The translations under genes and the position numbers were made by a program. From contig JAEZCO010000120.1 in assembly GCA_023433505.1 (NCBI GenBank), forward strand, positions 1 through 28,141: a DNA stretch of 28,141 nt. Reading direction: 5' to 3'. The DNA comes from Bacillota bacterium (GTDB taxonomy: Bacteria > Bacillota > Clostridia > Acetivibrionales > DTU013). Positions 1 to 7,174 of this stretch are shown piece by piece. The notes below the pieces were generated by a model. That model saw only the letters and a program-made list of their open reading frames with translations. It did not search any database and was not told where the DNA came from. The number at the start of each line of letters is the position of its first letter. Position 1 is the stretch's first letter.

Positions 1-246
1 AAATGGGTGGGCATGGCTGCGAATAAATGCGTCATGTGGAGTCATGGCTGCAGGCTGTTTGTCCAGGCGAAGTTCGAATGCGGGACCCCAGAGGAATACC
101 CGTGACCCTTCGGCACGGACGCCGAAGTCGCTGGCTCTGAGCCAGGGAAGGCGAATAGCCAGCGCCCGCATTGGAACGAGCCTGGACATTACAGCCTGCC
201 CATTACGGAGCTTGATGCAGGGATTTGCTGCCATGTCCGCCCATTT
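1..246. repeat. Large imperfect palindromic element, truncated at window edge
   Basis: Bases 1-87 pair with the reverse complement of about 161-246. For example, AAATGGGTGGGCATGGCTGC at the left matches AAATGGGCGGACATGGCAGC read backwards from 246, and GCAGGCTGTTTGTCCAGGC (50-68) matches GCAGGCTGTAATGTCCAGGC on the other strand near 206. The apex holds two small hairpins: CTTCGGC/GCCGAAG (108-127) and CTGGCT/AGCCAG (131-145). The predicted fold is a long stem with a forked top. The left arm begins at base 1, so the element may extend beyond the window. No transposase is visible. It could be a MITE-like or REP-like repeat or a structured RNA; the sequence does not decide. Confidence 0.7.
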
Positions 247-299
247 TCCTGAAAGTTAGCAGGATCTCCTTTTTTAGCCAAGAATAGTACCTTGAAGTT

Positions 300-336
300 G
301 AGATTGCCGCGCTTCACTGCGTTCGCTCGCAATGAC
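300..336. repeat. REP-like interspersed palindromic unit
   Basis: The reverse strand reads GTCATTGCGAGCG...GCAATCTC. This closely resembles the short interspersed repeat (GTCATTGCGAGCGAAGC...GCAATCTC) scattered through many unrelated bacterial genomes. It lies in non-coding DNA between the large palindrome and the LysM gene. The family assignment is from memory of that consensus, not from a search. Confidence 0.55.
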
Positions 337-382
337 AAACGCTCTATCACCAGGACGGACATTTTACTATGCATAATCAAAT

Positions 383-433
383 AATTTCACACTATCCTAC
401 AATTTCACACTATCCTACTACCCTACACTATCC
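383..433. repeat. Short tandem direct repeat, two 18-bp copies plus a partial
   Basis: The unit AATTTCACACTATCCTAC occurs at 383-400 and again, identically, at 401-418. A degenerate third copy retains ACACTATCC at 425-433. It sits just downstream of the stop codon of the LysM/SH3 gene. Two and a half adjacent copies without spacers do not make a CRISPR. It may be a simple slippage repeat. Confidence 0.7.
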
Positions 434-476
434 AAAGCCAAAGAGCCGTCCCCGCAAATTATACAATAACCACCTG

Positions 477-1988
477 CTACCTCAAGCCGCCCGCCTCAAG
501 CACACCATACTGATGGGGCGGATCAATCTTATCGTCAACATGCCTGCGGCAATTTAAAAAGTATAGATCAAAGTGACCATCCATCCCGTTTCCGGCGATG
601 GTATCGTAATTGGGTCCCGTGCCGTAGTTGTCGCTTCGATTGTCCACGGTTTGCAAATACGGCACTCCGTCAACGCCGGCATGAGGCATTCCGGCGACGG
701 ATACGGCCAGCTTTCTGCCGTCAACCTCCAGAATAAAAGACTTTCTTGCCCAGCTCCATGAACCGCCGAAAATACTCTTCATGATTTGCGAATCCTCTTT
801 GGTCAGGGGCTCGGTATCCGAGTGGCCTGCACCCATGGTCCTTTTCACCGTAAAGCTTTTGCCGCTGACCGGATCGGTAAGTTTACCTGTTTTCCCGATA
901 GGAAATACATATTGCGCCTCGGTATACCAGTCGAGTACCTCGCCGTATTTAGCTCCCAATGTTTTTTTAATTGATACAGTATGTACAGGTATTTTTATCT
1001 TCTGTCCCGGATAGAGAACTGTGCTCGTTGTAATTTTATTTGCGGCAGCCAGCTCATAATCGGGGATGCCGTTTCTTTGCGCAAGTATCCAGAGATAATC
1101 TCCTTTTACAACGGTGTAATCCTTGTAGGTTACGGTATCTCCCGACGTATCAAAGGGGATCTCCTTGCCAAACCATGCGGGAAGCTGATTAAAAGCCAGT
1201 TCCTGTTTCATCCCGATCACTGTGCAGTAAATGTATCCGCTGCCCTTTGATGTGTTTACTTTGTACCAGTCGCCAATCTTCCCCGTAACCGTCACAGCCG
1301 CTGACACGCCCAGATAGCCTGCCACATTTGTGTCAAACCCGGCGCCGCTCCTCAGGGTGGCGCCTGCGGTCGTATAGGCCGGCAGTGATGTACCTGCTGT
1401 TGCAGCATCCTTGATTACCAGTTTTTGCCCTACATTCAACAGATCTGTTGTAAGCCCGTTAGTCTTCATGAGAGAAGCGATGGTCGTTCCGAAAAGCTGA
1501 GAAATGATCCAGAGAGTATCTCCAGACATAACCTCATAAAGGATTTTGCCGTTTACAGGCTGGAATACCATCAATGCATTCCTTTTTGTGCTAAAATAGG
1601 CTTCGGCGCCGAATTTGGCCGCACTGAACCGGGCGGGTATCATAAACCGGTTGCTGATTATCTTCAGAGGGGCCTCAGCCTTTACCAGCTTACCATCAAA
1701 ACCGGTGATACTGTCGTCGATATGAAAAACCAGTTCATTTTCGCCGATCTTTGCAGTCCCTGCCCCACTATCGAAATTGTATGTATATGTACCGCCGAGA
1801 CTCTCCATAAATTCCTTGGCCGGCACCATAACAATCCCATCGCTGGTCACCGGCGATGCATCGGACTGAATTACCCTGTTGTTGACCATTACTTTGACTT
1901 CTGTGTTTACACCGGCGTACGCGGTGGAATATGTACTGACAACCATAAAAATGACCAGCACCAATACGAGAAAACTTCGTGGACGCAT
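477..1988 (-). CDS. Secreted LysM/SH3 cell-wall protein with uncharacterised C-terminal domain
   Basis: This 503-residue protein is probably exported and wall-bound. A signal peptide covers residues 1-25 (basic MRPR, hydrophobic stretch, AYA cleavage site). A copper-amine-oxidase-N-like stalk domain (about 30-142, with VPAKEF and MIPARF motifs) follows. Then come a LysM (150-192), a bacterial SH3 (205-258, LRSGAGFDT) and a second LysM (291-335). The last 160 residues match no domain I can name. They are rich in potential metal ligands: GHSD (H389, D391), MPHAG (H436), GHFDLYFLNC (H472, D474, C480), RRH (H483) and PPH (H492). LysM and SH3 domains bind peptidoglycan, so the C-terminus may be a wall enzyme; this is inference. 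GAAGGAG lies 10-16 nt upstream of the ATG and inside a palindrome. The gene follows cwlD in the same direction, 90 nt away. Confidence 0.85.
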   Translation of the reverse strand: MRPRSFLVLVLVIFMVVSTYSTAYAGVNTEVKVMVNNRVIQSDASPVTSDGIVMVPAKEFMESLGGTYTYNFDSGAGTAKIGENELVFHIDDSITGFDGKLVKAEAPLKIISNRFMIPARFSAAKFGAEAYFSTKRNALMVFQPVNGKILYEVMSGDTLWIISQLFGTTIASLMKTNGLTTDLLNVGQKLVIKDAATAGTSLPAYTTAGATLRSGAGFDTNVAGYLGVSAAVTVTGKIGDWYKVNTSKGSGYIYCTVIGMKQELAFNQLPAWFGKEIPFDTSGDTVTYKDYTVVKGDYLWILAQRNGIPDYELAAANKITTSTVLYPGQKIKIPVHTVSIKKTLGAKYGEVLDWYTEAQYVFPIGKTGKLTDPVSGKSFTVKRTMGAGHSDTEPLTKEDSQIMKSIFGGSWSWARKSFILEVDGRKLAVSVAGMPHAGVDGVPYLQTVDNRSDNYGTGPNYDTIAGNGMDGHFDLYFLNCRRHVDDKIDPPHQYGVLEAGGLR

Positions 1989-1994
1989 AGAAAA

Positions 1995-2049
1995 AACACT
2001 CCTTCAGTTTACATAATGTAATAATAATTATAACCCATGAAGGAGTGTT
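1995..2049 (-). promoter_or_regulatory. 12-bp inverted repeat covering the ribosome site, with TATAAT in the loop
   Basis: AACACTCCTTCA (1995-2006) and TGAAGGAGTGTT (2038-2049) are perfect inverted copies separated by 31 nt. In minus-strand RNA the arm nearest the LysM gene contains the GAAGGAG ribosome site. It is followed by TTTTCT and then the ATG, so read-through RNA from cwlD could fold to mask the ribosome site or terminate. A TATAAT (2027-2032) lies in the loop. RNA started there would lack the masking arm. No good -35 box is seen, so the promoter is only a candidate. Confidence 0.5.
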
Positions 2050-2078
2050 AATCAGCAGGTAATTTATGGTGCAGTGGT

Positions 2079-2789
2079 TTACTTGAAGTATTCCTCTATG
2101 CCCGCCGTTATGGCAGTGGCAAGTTTATCCTGGTATTCAACGGTTGCCAGCTTCTTTTCCTCTTCGGCATTGGACAGGAAACCGCATTCGACAATGACAG
2201 TGGGTGTTTTCAAATCTGAGAGAATAATGATCGGATCTTTCTTAAGCTGCGGTTCCCTCTTGTTCTCGGGGTCGCAGGTATCTCTCAGGGACTTTTGCAG
2301 GACCTCGGCAAGCTTTTTGCTTTCAGCTGAATTGGGCGGATAGAAGGTCTGCGCGCCATAGTACTGGGTTTGATCAAAGCCGTTGAGATGAATGCTGACG
2401 ACAATGGTGGCGCCGCCCTCATCCATGATTTTCTTCCTGCGGTTTAAATCCTGCCGCCTTTTTTCAATAATGTTGGTGGTGCCTTCGGCATATTCCAATT
2501 TATCTTCCTGGCGGGTCATTATCACCGTATAGTTCTCTTTTTCCAGCAGCTCCCTAGTCTTTGAAGCAATAATGAGATTGAGGTCCTTTTCCTTCAGCTC
2601 ACTGTAATTGCTCACTTTCCCCGGGTCCTCGCCCCCGTGCCCGGCGTCAATGATGACCGTCTTTTGATTTTCGGATCCGGTAGTAGATACTACCCTTTCG
2701 GTATCAAGATTCAGGCTGTAAATGGTAACCAAAAGAATAAATATCAGCCCGATTAAAATAATGTTGTTTTTTTTCACAACTACGATCAT
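2079..2789 (-). CDS. cwlD: N-acetylmuramoyl-L-alanine amidase, CwlD type
   Basis: The protein has 236 residues, near the known CwlD length. It has an N-terminal membrane anchor or uncleaved signal (about 8-26) and one Amidase_3 domain (43-235). Zinc and catalytic residues are visible: H51 in DAGHGG, E67 in KEKDLN, H134 in SIHLN, and E201 in VECGFLSN. CwlD trims stem peptides from muramic acid during spore cortex synthesis, the first step toward muramic-delta-lactam, and acts in the space around the forespore. The neighbouring LysM wall proteins fit a sporulation or envelope role. A TATAAT lies at 2816-2821 on the same strand. The ribosome site before the ATG is weak, so the exact start is less certain than the identity. 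Confidence 0.9.
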   Translation of the reverse strand: MIVVVKKNNIILIGLIFILLVTIYSLNLDTERVVSTTGSENQKTVIIDAGHGGEDPGKVSNYSELKEKDLNLIIASKTRELLEKENYTVIMTRQEDKLEYAEGTTNIIEKRRQDLNRRKKIMDEGGATIVVSIHLNGFDQTQYYGAQTFYPPNSAESKKLAEVLQKSLRDTCDPENKREPQLKKDPIIILSDLKTPTVIVECGFLSNAEEEKKLATVEYQDKLATAITAGIEEYFK

Positions 2790-2929
2790 AACACCCAGTC
2801 CCCATAATAGAATTCATTATAAAGATATTCACATACAGGTTGGACATATTCGTACTGTTTGGTCCTACAGCGAAACAAACATTAAATTTACTGCATTGAT
2901 ACGCTGTAGTATTGGGAGTAAATAAAATA
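2790..2929 (-). promoter_or_regulatory. Intergenic region upstream of cwlD
   Basis: Apart from the TATAAT (2816-2821), the region carries an 8-bp perfect inverted repeat, CTACAGCG (2865-2872) and CGCTGTAG (2902-2909), with a 29-nt AT-rich spacer. The spacing suits an operator or a weak hairpin, but chance is possible. No coding region was found here. Confidence 0.3.
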
Positions 2930-2988
2930 AACTCTCCGTTTTCAAAAATTACGGCTGTCTGAGCCGCATTTTTTGAAAACAGGGAGTT
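2930..2988. terminator. Bidirectional terminator within a long hairpin
   Basis: The inner stem CGGCT/AGCCG (2952-2966) has a 5-nt loop. It is followed by a T-run in both directions: CATTTTTT on plus and TAATTTTT on minus. An outer pair of 19-nt arms (2930-2948 and 2970-2988) matches at 17 positions. It lies 13 nt past the stop of the minus-strand membrane-protein gene, which it should terminate. Confidence 0.75.
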
Positions 2989-3001
2989 ATATCGGTCTGA
3001 T

Positions 3002-3625
3002 TTACTGGATTTTTTTCGTGGCGTCGCTTTTTTTCTTCTTTTTTACAGGGCCCAACGTGGCCTTGTTTGTGGGATTCCACGGGCTTTTCTTAAATGCGGG
3101 CTGTGAGGCCTTGCCCGGATCCTCTTTTTTTAGATGTTTGGTAAGGTTAAATCCGTAATAGCCTGCCAGATATCCGAGCAAAGCGATGAGCGGAATCACC
3201 AGCGAGGCCAGTATATAGCCTATGGGCTGTCCCCCTGCAGCTCTGATAATGAAATACAAAGGACCCATCAGAGTATTGAGCGCCAGGTGCTTTATCCGGT
3301 CCGCCACCTGATCGCCGAATACGATAAAGACGGAAATTATTTCCAAAAGCATTACCGGCGCAAATCCGATCAGGCCGTAAATCAAACCCTTAAGCGGATA
3401 TGGGTGAAGATCGTACTGGGGCTTTTTCTCTTTTTCCGCCAGCTTCTTCATGTCGGTGTAGACGATGGCAAAGGCCATAAGGAAAAACAACAGCGAATAA
3501 AAGGGCAAAAGCGCATTTGTATTATCCTTTGCCAGGCTTAAAAAAACGTAGATAAAAATCCCGAATACCAGCAAGGAGATGCAATAACCGAATAAAACCT
3601 TCAAACCGCTTTTAATGTAGCTCAT
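3002..3625 (-). CDS. Hypothetical membrane protein with lysine-rich tail
   Basis: I do not recognise the family of this 207-residue protein. Four hydrophobic segments are likely membrane helices: about 10-31, 39-57, 81-103 and 135-156. A further amphipathic stretch lies near 113-128. A short charged loop, KKLAEKEKKPQYD (60-72), separates helices two and three. The last 40 residues are soluble and very basic, ending in a KKKKK run and TKK, so the tail probably faces the cytoplasm and may touch nucleic acid or acidic lipids. GGAGG lies 12 nt before the ATG. Position beside cwlD and wall-protein genes suggests a sporulation or envelope gene, but this is only context. Confidence 0.75.
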   Translation of the reverse strand: MSYIKSGLKVLFGYCISLLVFGIFIYVFLSLAKDNTNALLPFYSLLFFLMAFAIVYTDMKKLAEKEKKPQYDLHPYPLKGLIYGLIGFAPVMLLEIISVFIVFGDQVADRIKHLALNTLMGPLYFIIRAAGGQPIGYILASLVIPLIALLGYLAGYYGFNLTKHLKKEDPGKASQPAFKKSPWNPTNKATLGPVKKKKKSDATKKIQ

Positions 3626-3905
3626 AGTATCTAATGACCTCCAGTTATTTCTTTACGTCTGTCTTTACTATCAACACTGTCTTCCATTTATAGGTATTCT
3701 CATGCGAAACCTTCACTCGCTCCAATAAACTTAAATCATTTCTAAATTATATATTAAAAATAGCTATTTGAATAGTTCATGCAAAGATATTTCTCTGTGC
3801 TGTGCCGGTTTATAAAAAATTTTTGGGCGGGTGCCGGAGAAATATTTCAAGATTTAAGTAAGATATACAAAATTATGATATACTATAGAAAGAGGAGTGA
3901 TATTT
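3626..3905 (+). promoter_or_regulatory. Intergenic region with candidate promoter for the zinc-ribbon gene
   Basis: This 280-nt AT-rich gap separates divergently transcribed genes. On the plus strand a TATACT (3879-3884) lies 21 nt before the TTG start and could be a -10 box. The matching -35 region (AAGTAA) is poor. The ribosome site AGGAG (3893-3897) is 8 nt before the TTG. I see no further genes in the gap. Confidence 0.35.
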
Positions 3906-4139
3906 TTGGCAGAATTTTGCAAATGCGGTTCGCTGGTCATCGGCGGACGATGTACCAACAAAAGCTGCAGCCTGAAGACCCTGGATAAACAAGCTCCAGT
4001 AAAGGCGGTAAAAAAAGCATCGGCAACATCAGCAGCAGCGGCTAAAACACCGGTTAAAAGCACAAAGACACGAAGAGCTTCAAAATGTATTACGTATAAT
4101 CTATATGAAACAAAAAGCGAAGAGGGCGGCAACTTATAA
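3906..4139 (+). CDS. Small zinc-ribbon-like protein with Ala/Lys-rich tail
   Basis: This 77-residue protein starts MAEFCKCGSLVIGGRCTNKS. C5, C7, C16 and C21 form a compact CxC...Cx4C pattern suited to binding zinc. The middle (about 27-60) is a low-complexity Ala/Lys/Thr stretch like a basic histone tail, followed by a lone C61. TTG at 3906 is preferred as start because AGGAG lies 8 nt before it. The GTG at 3897 overlaps that ribosome site and is unlikely. It may bind nucleic acid or be a small regulatory or spore protein; the function is unknown. It converges with the LysM-GH3 gene, and their shared terminator overlaps its last codons. Confidence 0.7.
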   Translation: MAEFCKCGSLVIGGRCTNKSCSLKTLDKQAPVKAVKKASATSAAAAKTPVKSTKTRRASKCITYNLYETKSEEGGNL

Positions 4140-4157
4140 TTGCACCCTCTTCTTTTT
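4119..4157. terminator. Bidirectional terminator between convergent genes
   Basis: GAAGAGGG (4119-4126) pairs with CCCTCTTC (4145-4152). An inner GCAA/TTGC pair extends the stem. TTTTT follows on plus (4153-4157). On minus a T-run follows after GC. It serves the zinc-ribbon gene and the LysM-GH3 gene, and it overlaps the end of the former's coding region. Confidence 0.8.
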
Positions 4158-4226
4158 ATCGCATGCGTTTTATCAAGAGAGTGATGACCAATCTGTTACG
4201 GAAGATACTTAAATCAAGGAAATACC

Positions 4227-5819
4227 CTATATTTGCTGCAAAACTGCGCTGATTTCATTGTTGATTTTATTAACATCCACAGAGGGTGTTGCAGCATCAT
4301 TCAGGCGGTATTTCCGCTTCAGCCTCAAGATCCTGTATACGCTGTCGTTCACTCTCTGCCCTGGTATGGTGCCGTTTTGCACTGCATTTTTAAGGGCGTT
4401 GAAGACTTTAACCTCATTCTCATAGCCGCGGGATACCAATACGATGTCGCTGCCCGCGTTGACCGCCTTCACTGCAGCATTTCCCAAATCATAATTTTGG
4501 ACAATTGCGCCCATGGTCATATCGTCGGTGATCACAACACCGGTAAAATGCAGCTGATTTCTTAGGATGTCGGTTATAATCGTCCTAGACAGGGAGGAAG
4601 GATTGGCCGGATCGATTTTGTTCAATAAAATGTGCGCAACCATCACCGCATCCGCCCCATTTCTGACGGCTTCCGCAAAGGGGACCAATTCAAAGCTCTT
4701 GAGCCTGTTTAAGTCATTGTTTACCACCGGCAGTCCGACGTGAGAATCTACGGAGGTGTCGCCATGTCCGGGAAAATGCTTGATCACGGGGATAACACCC
4801 CCTGCCTGAATGCCCTTCATTGTCTGGACGCCCAATTCACTCACAATTTGCGGATTGGCTCCGAAGGATCTGTCTCCGATGACAGGATTGGCAGGATTGC
4901 TGTTTATATCCAGCACTGGGGCAAAATCCATGTTGAAGCCGAATGCTCTTATCACTCGGGCAAGGGTATAGCCGATTTTGTACGAAAGCTCTCCGTTGTT
5001 TTTACTGCCGATCACCGCATTGGAAGGAAACTTTTTCAGTGCTGCAGGCATCCTGCTGACTCTTCCGCCCTCTTCATCCACGGATATGAATAAGGGGATA
5101 CGGTTGACGGAGTTAACGCTTTTTAGCGTATTGACCAAAGCTAAAAGCTGGCTTGGACTTTCCACATTATAGCTATATAAAATAATGCCTCCCACATGGT
5201 AATTCCGGATCATCGACCGGACAGGCTCATTGACTGCATAACCGTCAAAGCCGACGATGAGCATCTGTCCGATTTTTTCATCAAGCGTCATCGTATAAAG
5301 CTCCTGCAGAATCGGATCAGAAGCCGGCACGCAAAGCTTTTGGCCTACAATAAGAGCATTGGGATCAGGAATCTGTGGATTCGCATTGATTAAAGCCTGG
5401 ACCGTTACGGAATGCTTTACTGCGATTGAGTACATGCTATCTCCGCTTCTGACCGTATAAGAAGTATTGCCTGACGGGCAAACTACCGGTATGCATATTC
5501 GCTGGCCGACAACAAGGCGGTTGGGATCAATCCCCGGATTTGAGGCCAAAAGGCTTGAAAGACTTATATTATGCGCTTGCGCTATTTTGTACAGCGTATC
5601 TCCCGGCTCAATGATTCCAACGGCATGATCCGGCGGACAAACCGGTATACAAAGGGTTTGGCCGATTCGCAGGTTATTGGGGGCAAGCCCGGGATTTGAC
5701 GCCAGTATGCCCTCCATACCGACATTAAACCTGTATGCAATGCCGTACAGGGTGTCGCCTGACCGTATAACATAGGAATAATGATTGGCAGGGCACTGTC
5801 TGTATAGATCATACACCAT
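4227..5819 (-). CDS. Triple-LysM GH3 beta-N-acetylglucosaminidase-like protein
   Basis: This 530-residue protein has three LysM repeats (about 15-60, 67-111, 120-165), each with a GDTLY- or GDSMY-like core and linked by Cys-Pro segments. They are followed by a GH3 catalytic domain (170-500). The motif KHFPGHGDTSVDSH (347-360) is the NagZ signature; D358 and H360 form the known acid/base dyad. TDDMTMG (431-437) carries the likely nucleophile Asp. The enzyme should cut GlcNAc from peptidoglycan fragments while the LysM repeats hold it on the wall or cortex. No signal peptide is seen, which fits a spore-coat or mother-cell protein. The ATG at 5819 lacks a ribosome site; a start at 5841 is one base out of frame. 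A CATAGTATA upstream resembles a sigma-K -10 box but with short spacing. Confidence 0.9.
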   Translation of the reverse strand: MVYDLYRQCPANHYSYVIRSGDTLYGIAYRFNVGMEGILASNPGLAPNNLRIGQTLCIPVCPPDHAVGIIEPGDTLYKIAQAHNISLSSLLASNPGIDPNRLVVGQRICIPVVCPSGNTSYTVRSGDSMYSIAVKHSVTVQALINANPQIPDPNALIVGQKLCVPASDPILQELYTMTLDEKIGQMLIVGFDGYAVNEPVRSMIRNYHVGGIILYSYNVESPSQLLALVNTLKSVNSVNRIPLFISVDEEGGRVSRMPAALKKFPSNAVIGSKNNGELSYKIGYTLARVIRAFGFNMDFAPVLDINSNPANPVIGDRSFGANPQIVSELGVQTMKGIQAGGVIPVIKHFPGHGDTSVDSHVGLPVVNNDLNRLKSFELVPFAEAVRNGADAVMVAHILLNKIDPANPSSLSRTIITDILRNQLHFTGVVITDDMTMGAIVQNYDLGNAAVKAVNAGSDIVLVSRGYENEVKVFNALKNAVQNGTIPGQRVNDSVYRILRLKRKYRLNDAATPSVDVNKINNEISAVLQQI

Positions 5820-5841
5820 AAAAAAACACCGTTTTTTCCAT
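5809..5841 (-). other. Upstream 10-codon ORF and T7 junction before the LysM-GH3 gene
   Basis: An ATG at 5841 with AAGGA 4 nt upstream reads MEKTVFFYGV and stops at 5809, overlapping the LysM-GH3 start at 5819. A run of seven T (5820-5826) lies between the two ATGs. Losing one T would put the upstream ATG in frame with the main protein. Three readings fit: a coupled leader peptide, a slippage site, or a one-base sequencing error. Confidence 0.5.
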
Positions 5842-6062
5842 TAATTCCTTCTGTATACTATGTTGGACAGCAAAAAAGTTTACTTAAAAAATACAGTGCT
5901 GGTAAAAATATATCTTGGAAATTTTTTATAAATTTACTCCGGAAGTCCGCAATCTGCCGAAGCAGCACAAAGGATATTTTTGTGCGCTTAAATAGAAAAT
6001 TTAACAAGACATGCTTTTCATCGCCGGGTAAATAATAAATGATGGAGGTGATCGCTGAGCTT

Positions 6063-7007
6063 ATGAGAACATCAACCGGCCATCGTATTGGAAAATATCT
6101 GAGTTTGACGCTTTTATGCCTCTCATTGTTGGCACTTGTTTCCTGCAATCCCAAAAGCGATATCAAAAACGACGTCAAAAACGACGTTAAAAAGCTTGAG
6201 GAGACCGAACAGGAAAAACCAATGCCAAAAGCAATTGAATACACCACCAATGAGAGAAGTACGGCAAAGAATGTTTATCTCCATGGTGAGAATGTAGGAA
6301 ACATGAAGGAATCCCTGGTCCTGGCAAAAATCAATGCCTTTGCCGCGAAAATCGACTGCAAACCTGTCGACGCCACCATAAACAGCAAGACCTGGAAGGT
6401 GACCAAAGGCAAAGTAGGGATAAAGGTAGATGTACAAAAAACCCTGGACATGCTGTTTGCTGCCCCCGAAGGCAAAAAGGCTGAACTGATCGTCGCGGAA
6501 ACCATGCCTGCGGTAACATCCCAGCACTTGCTGAAAAACATCGTAGTCATTGGAAATTACACGACCCAACTGCTGAACAGAGGCAGTAACAGGGTAAACA
6601 ACATAGACCTGGCAGCCGAAAAGATCGATTTCCTTAAGCTTTCGCCCGGGGAGAATTTTTCCTTTAACAAGGTGATCGGCAGAAGAACCGAAGCAAAGGG
6701 ATATGAAGACGCTCCAATCATCATCCGCACCGAAGCCGGGCCTAAAAAAGGCATTGCCGTCGGAGGAGGCATCTGTCAGGTTTCCACAACCTTGTACAAT
6801 GCCATTGAAGAGTGCGGAATGGAAATGCTGGAAAGACATCTGCATTCAAAGGACGTGGGGTATGTTCCAAAAGGAGAGGACGCCACCGTCAGCTGGGGAA
6901 CCGCCGATTTCAGGTTCAGGAATTCCCGCAGTCATCCGGTCATGATCCGGACCTTTTTGGGGAAAAAATATCTTACGGTAAAAATCCTTGAAAACCGGAA
7001 TTCTTAA
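6063..7007 (+). CDS. VanW-family lipoprotein
   Basis: This 314-residue protein is probably anchored outside the membrane. It has a hydrophobic signal (12-27) and a lipobox LVSC with C28 as the lipidation site. A charged linker with a KNDVKNDVKK repeat follows. A VanW domain (about 165-300) carries the typical NNIDLAAEKI, SPGENFSFNKVIGRRT, GGGICQVSTTLYN, HSKDVGYVPKGEDATVSWG and HPVMI elements. VanW proteins are wall-associated and of unknown biochemical function; they occur beyond vancomycin clusters, and no van genes are present here. The ATG at 6063 is chosen because GGAGGTGAT (6043-6051) lies 11 nt upstream. The earlier ATG at 6039 overlaps that ribosome site. A terminator follows at once. 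Confidence 0.88.
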   Translation: MRTSTGHRIGKYLSLTLLCLSLLALVSCNPKSDIKNDVKNDVKKLEETEQEKPMPKAIEYTTNERSTAKNVYLHGENVGNMKESLVLAKINAFAAKIDCKPVDATINSKTWKVTKGKVGIKVDVQKTLDMLFAAPEGKKAELIVAETMPAVTSQHLLKNIVVIGNYTTQLLNRGSNRVNNIDLAAEKIDFLKLSPGENFSFNKVIGRRTEAKGYEDAPIIIRTEAGPKKGIAVGGGICQVSTTLYNAIEECGMEMLERHLHSKDVGYVPKGEDATVSWGTADFRFRNSRSHPVMIRTFLGKKYLTVKILENRNS

Positions 7008-7022
7008 AAATTCCGGTTTTTC
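6991..7022 (+). terminator. Intrinsic terminator after the VanW gene
   Basis: AAAACCGGAATT (6991-7002) pairs perfectly with AATTCCGGTTTT (7009-7020) across a 6-nt loop and runs into TTTTT. The stop codon lies in the loop. It ends the envelope block before sugar module 1. Confidence 0.85.
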
Positions 7023-7074
7023 TACATAACCGTGCCGGACTGTTACATTCTTCCTCTTTCTCCAGGGGGTGCGG

Positions 7075-7103
7075 TTGACTCGGCCGGAAGGTTGTGTTAA
7101 GCT
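7075..7103 (+). promoter_or_regulatory. Weak candidate promoter for the module 1 kinase
   Basis: TTGACT (7075-7080) is a good -35 box. At 17 nt spacing the -10 would be TAAGCT, a poor match. A 10-bp palindrome GGAAGCTTCC lies downstream near 7131. The kinase starts at TTG 7175 with GGAG 10 nt upstream. Confidence 0.25.
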
Positions 7104-7174
7104 TTTCATAGATTTGCCTGAACATTCTGCGGAAGCTTCCTATGAATTTCAATGTTGTCAGGAGTTGAAAAGCC

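Noticed and set aside
44..259. 71-codon open frame at the left end
   Set aside because: It lies wholly inside the large palindrome, has no ribosome site, and its composition follows the repeat.
383..433. Possible CRISPR array
   Set aside because: The copies are adjacent with no spacers, only two and a half units exist, and no cas genes are nearby.
369..557. 62-codon open frame with repeated SHYPT
   Set aside because: The repeats are just the tandem DNA repeat read in frame; it overlaps the LysM gene end on the other strand and lacks a ribosome site.
6039..6062. Upstream ATG of the VanW lipoprotein
   Set aside because: It overlaps the GGAGGTGAT ribosome site that serves the ATG at 6063, and the shorter form gives a normal lipoprotein signal.
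6123..6845. 240-codon open frame on the minus strand
   Set aside because: It is antisense to the VanW-domain gene, whose conserved motifs identify the true strand.
6063..7007. Vancomycin-resistance cluster suggested by the VanW domain
   Set aside because: No ligase, VanH, VanX or VanRS genes are present; VanW domains are common in Clostridia outside resistance loci.
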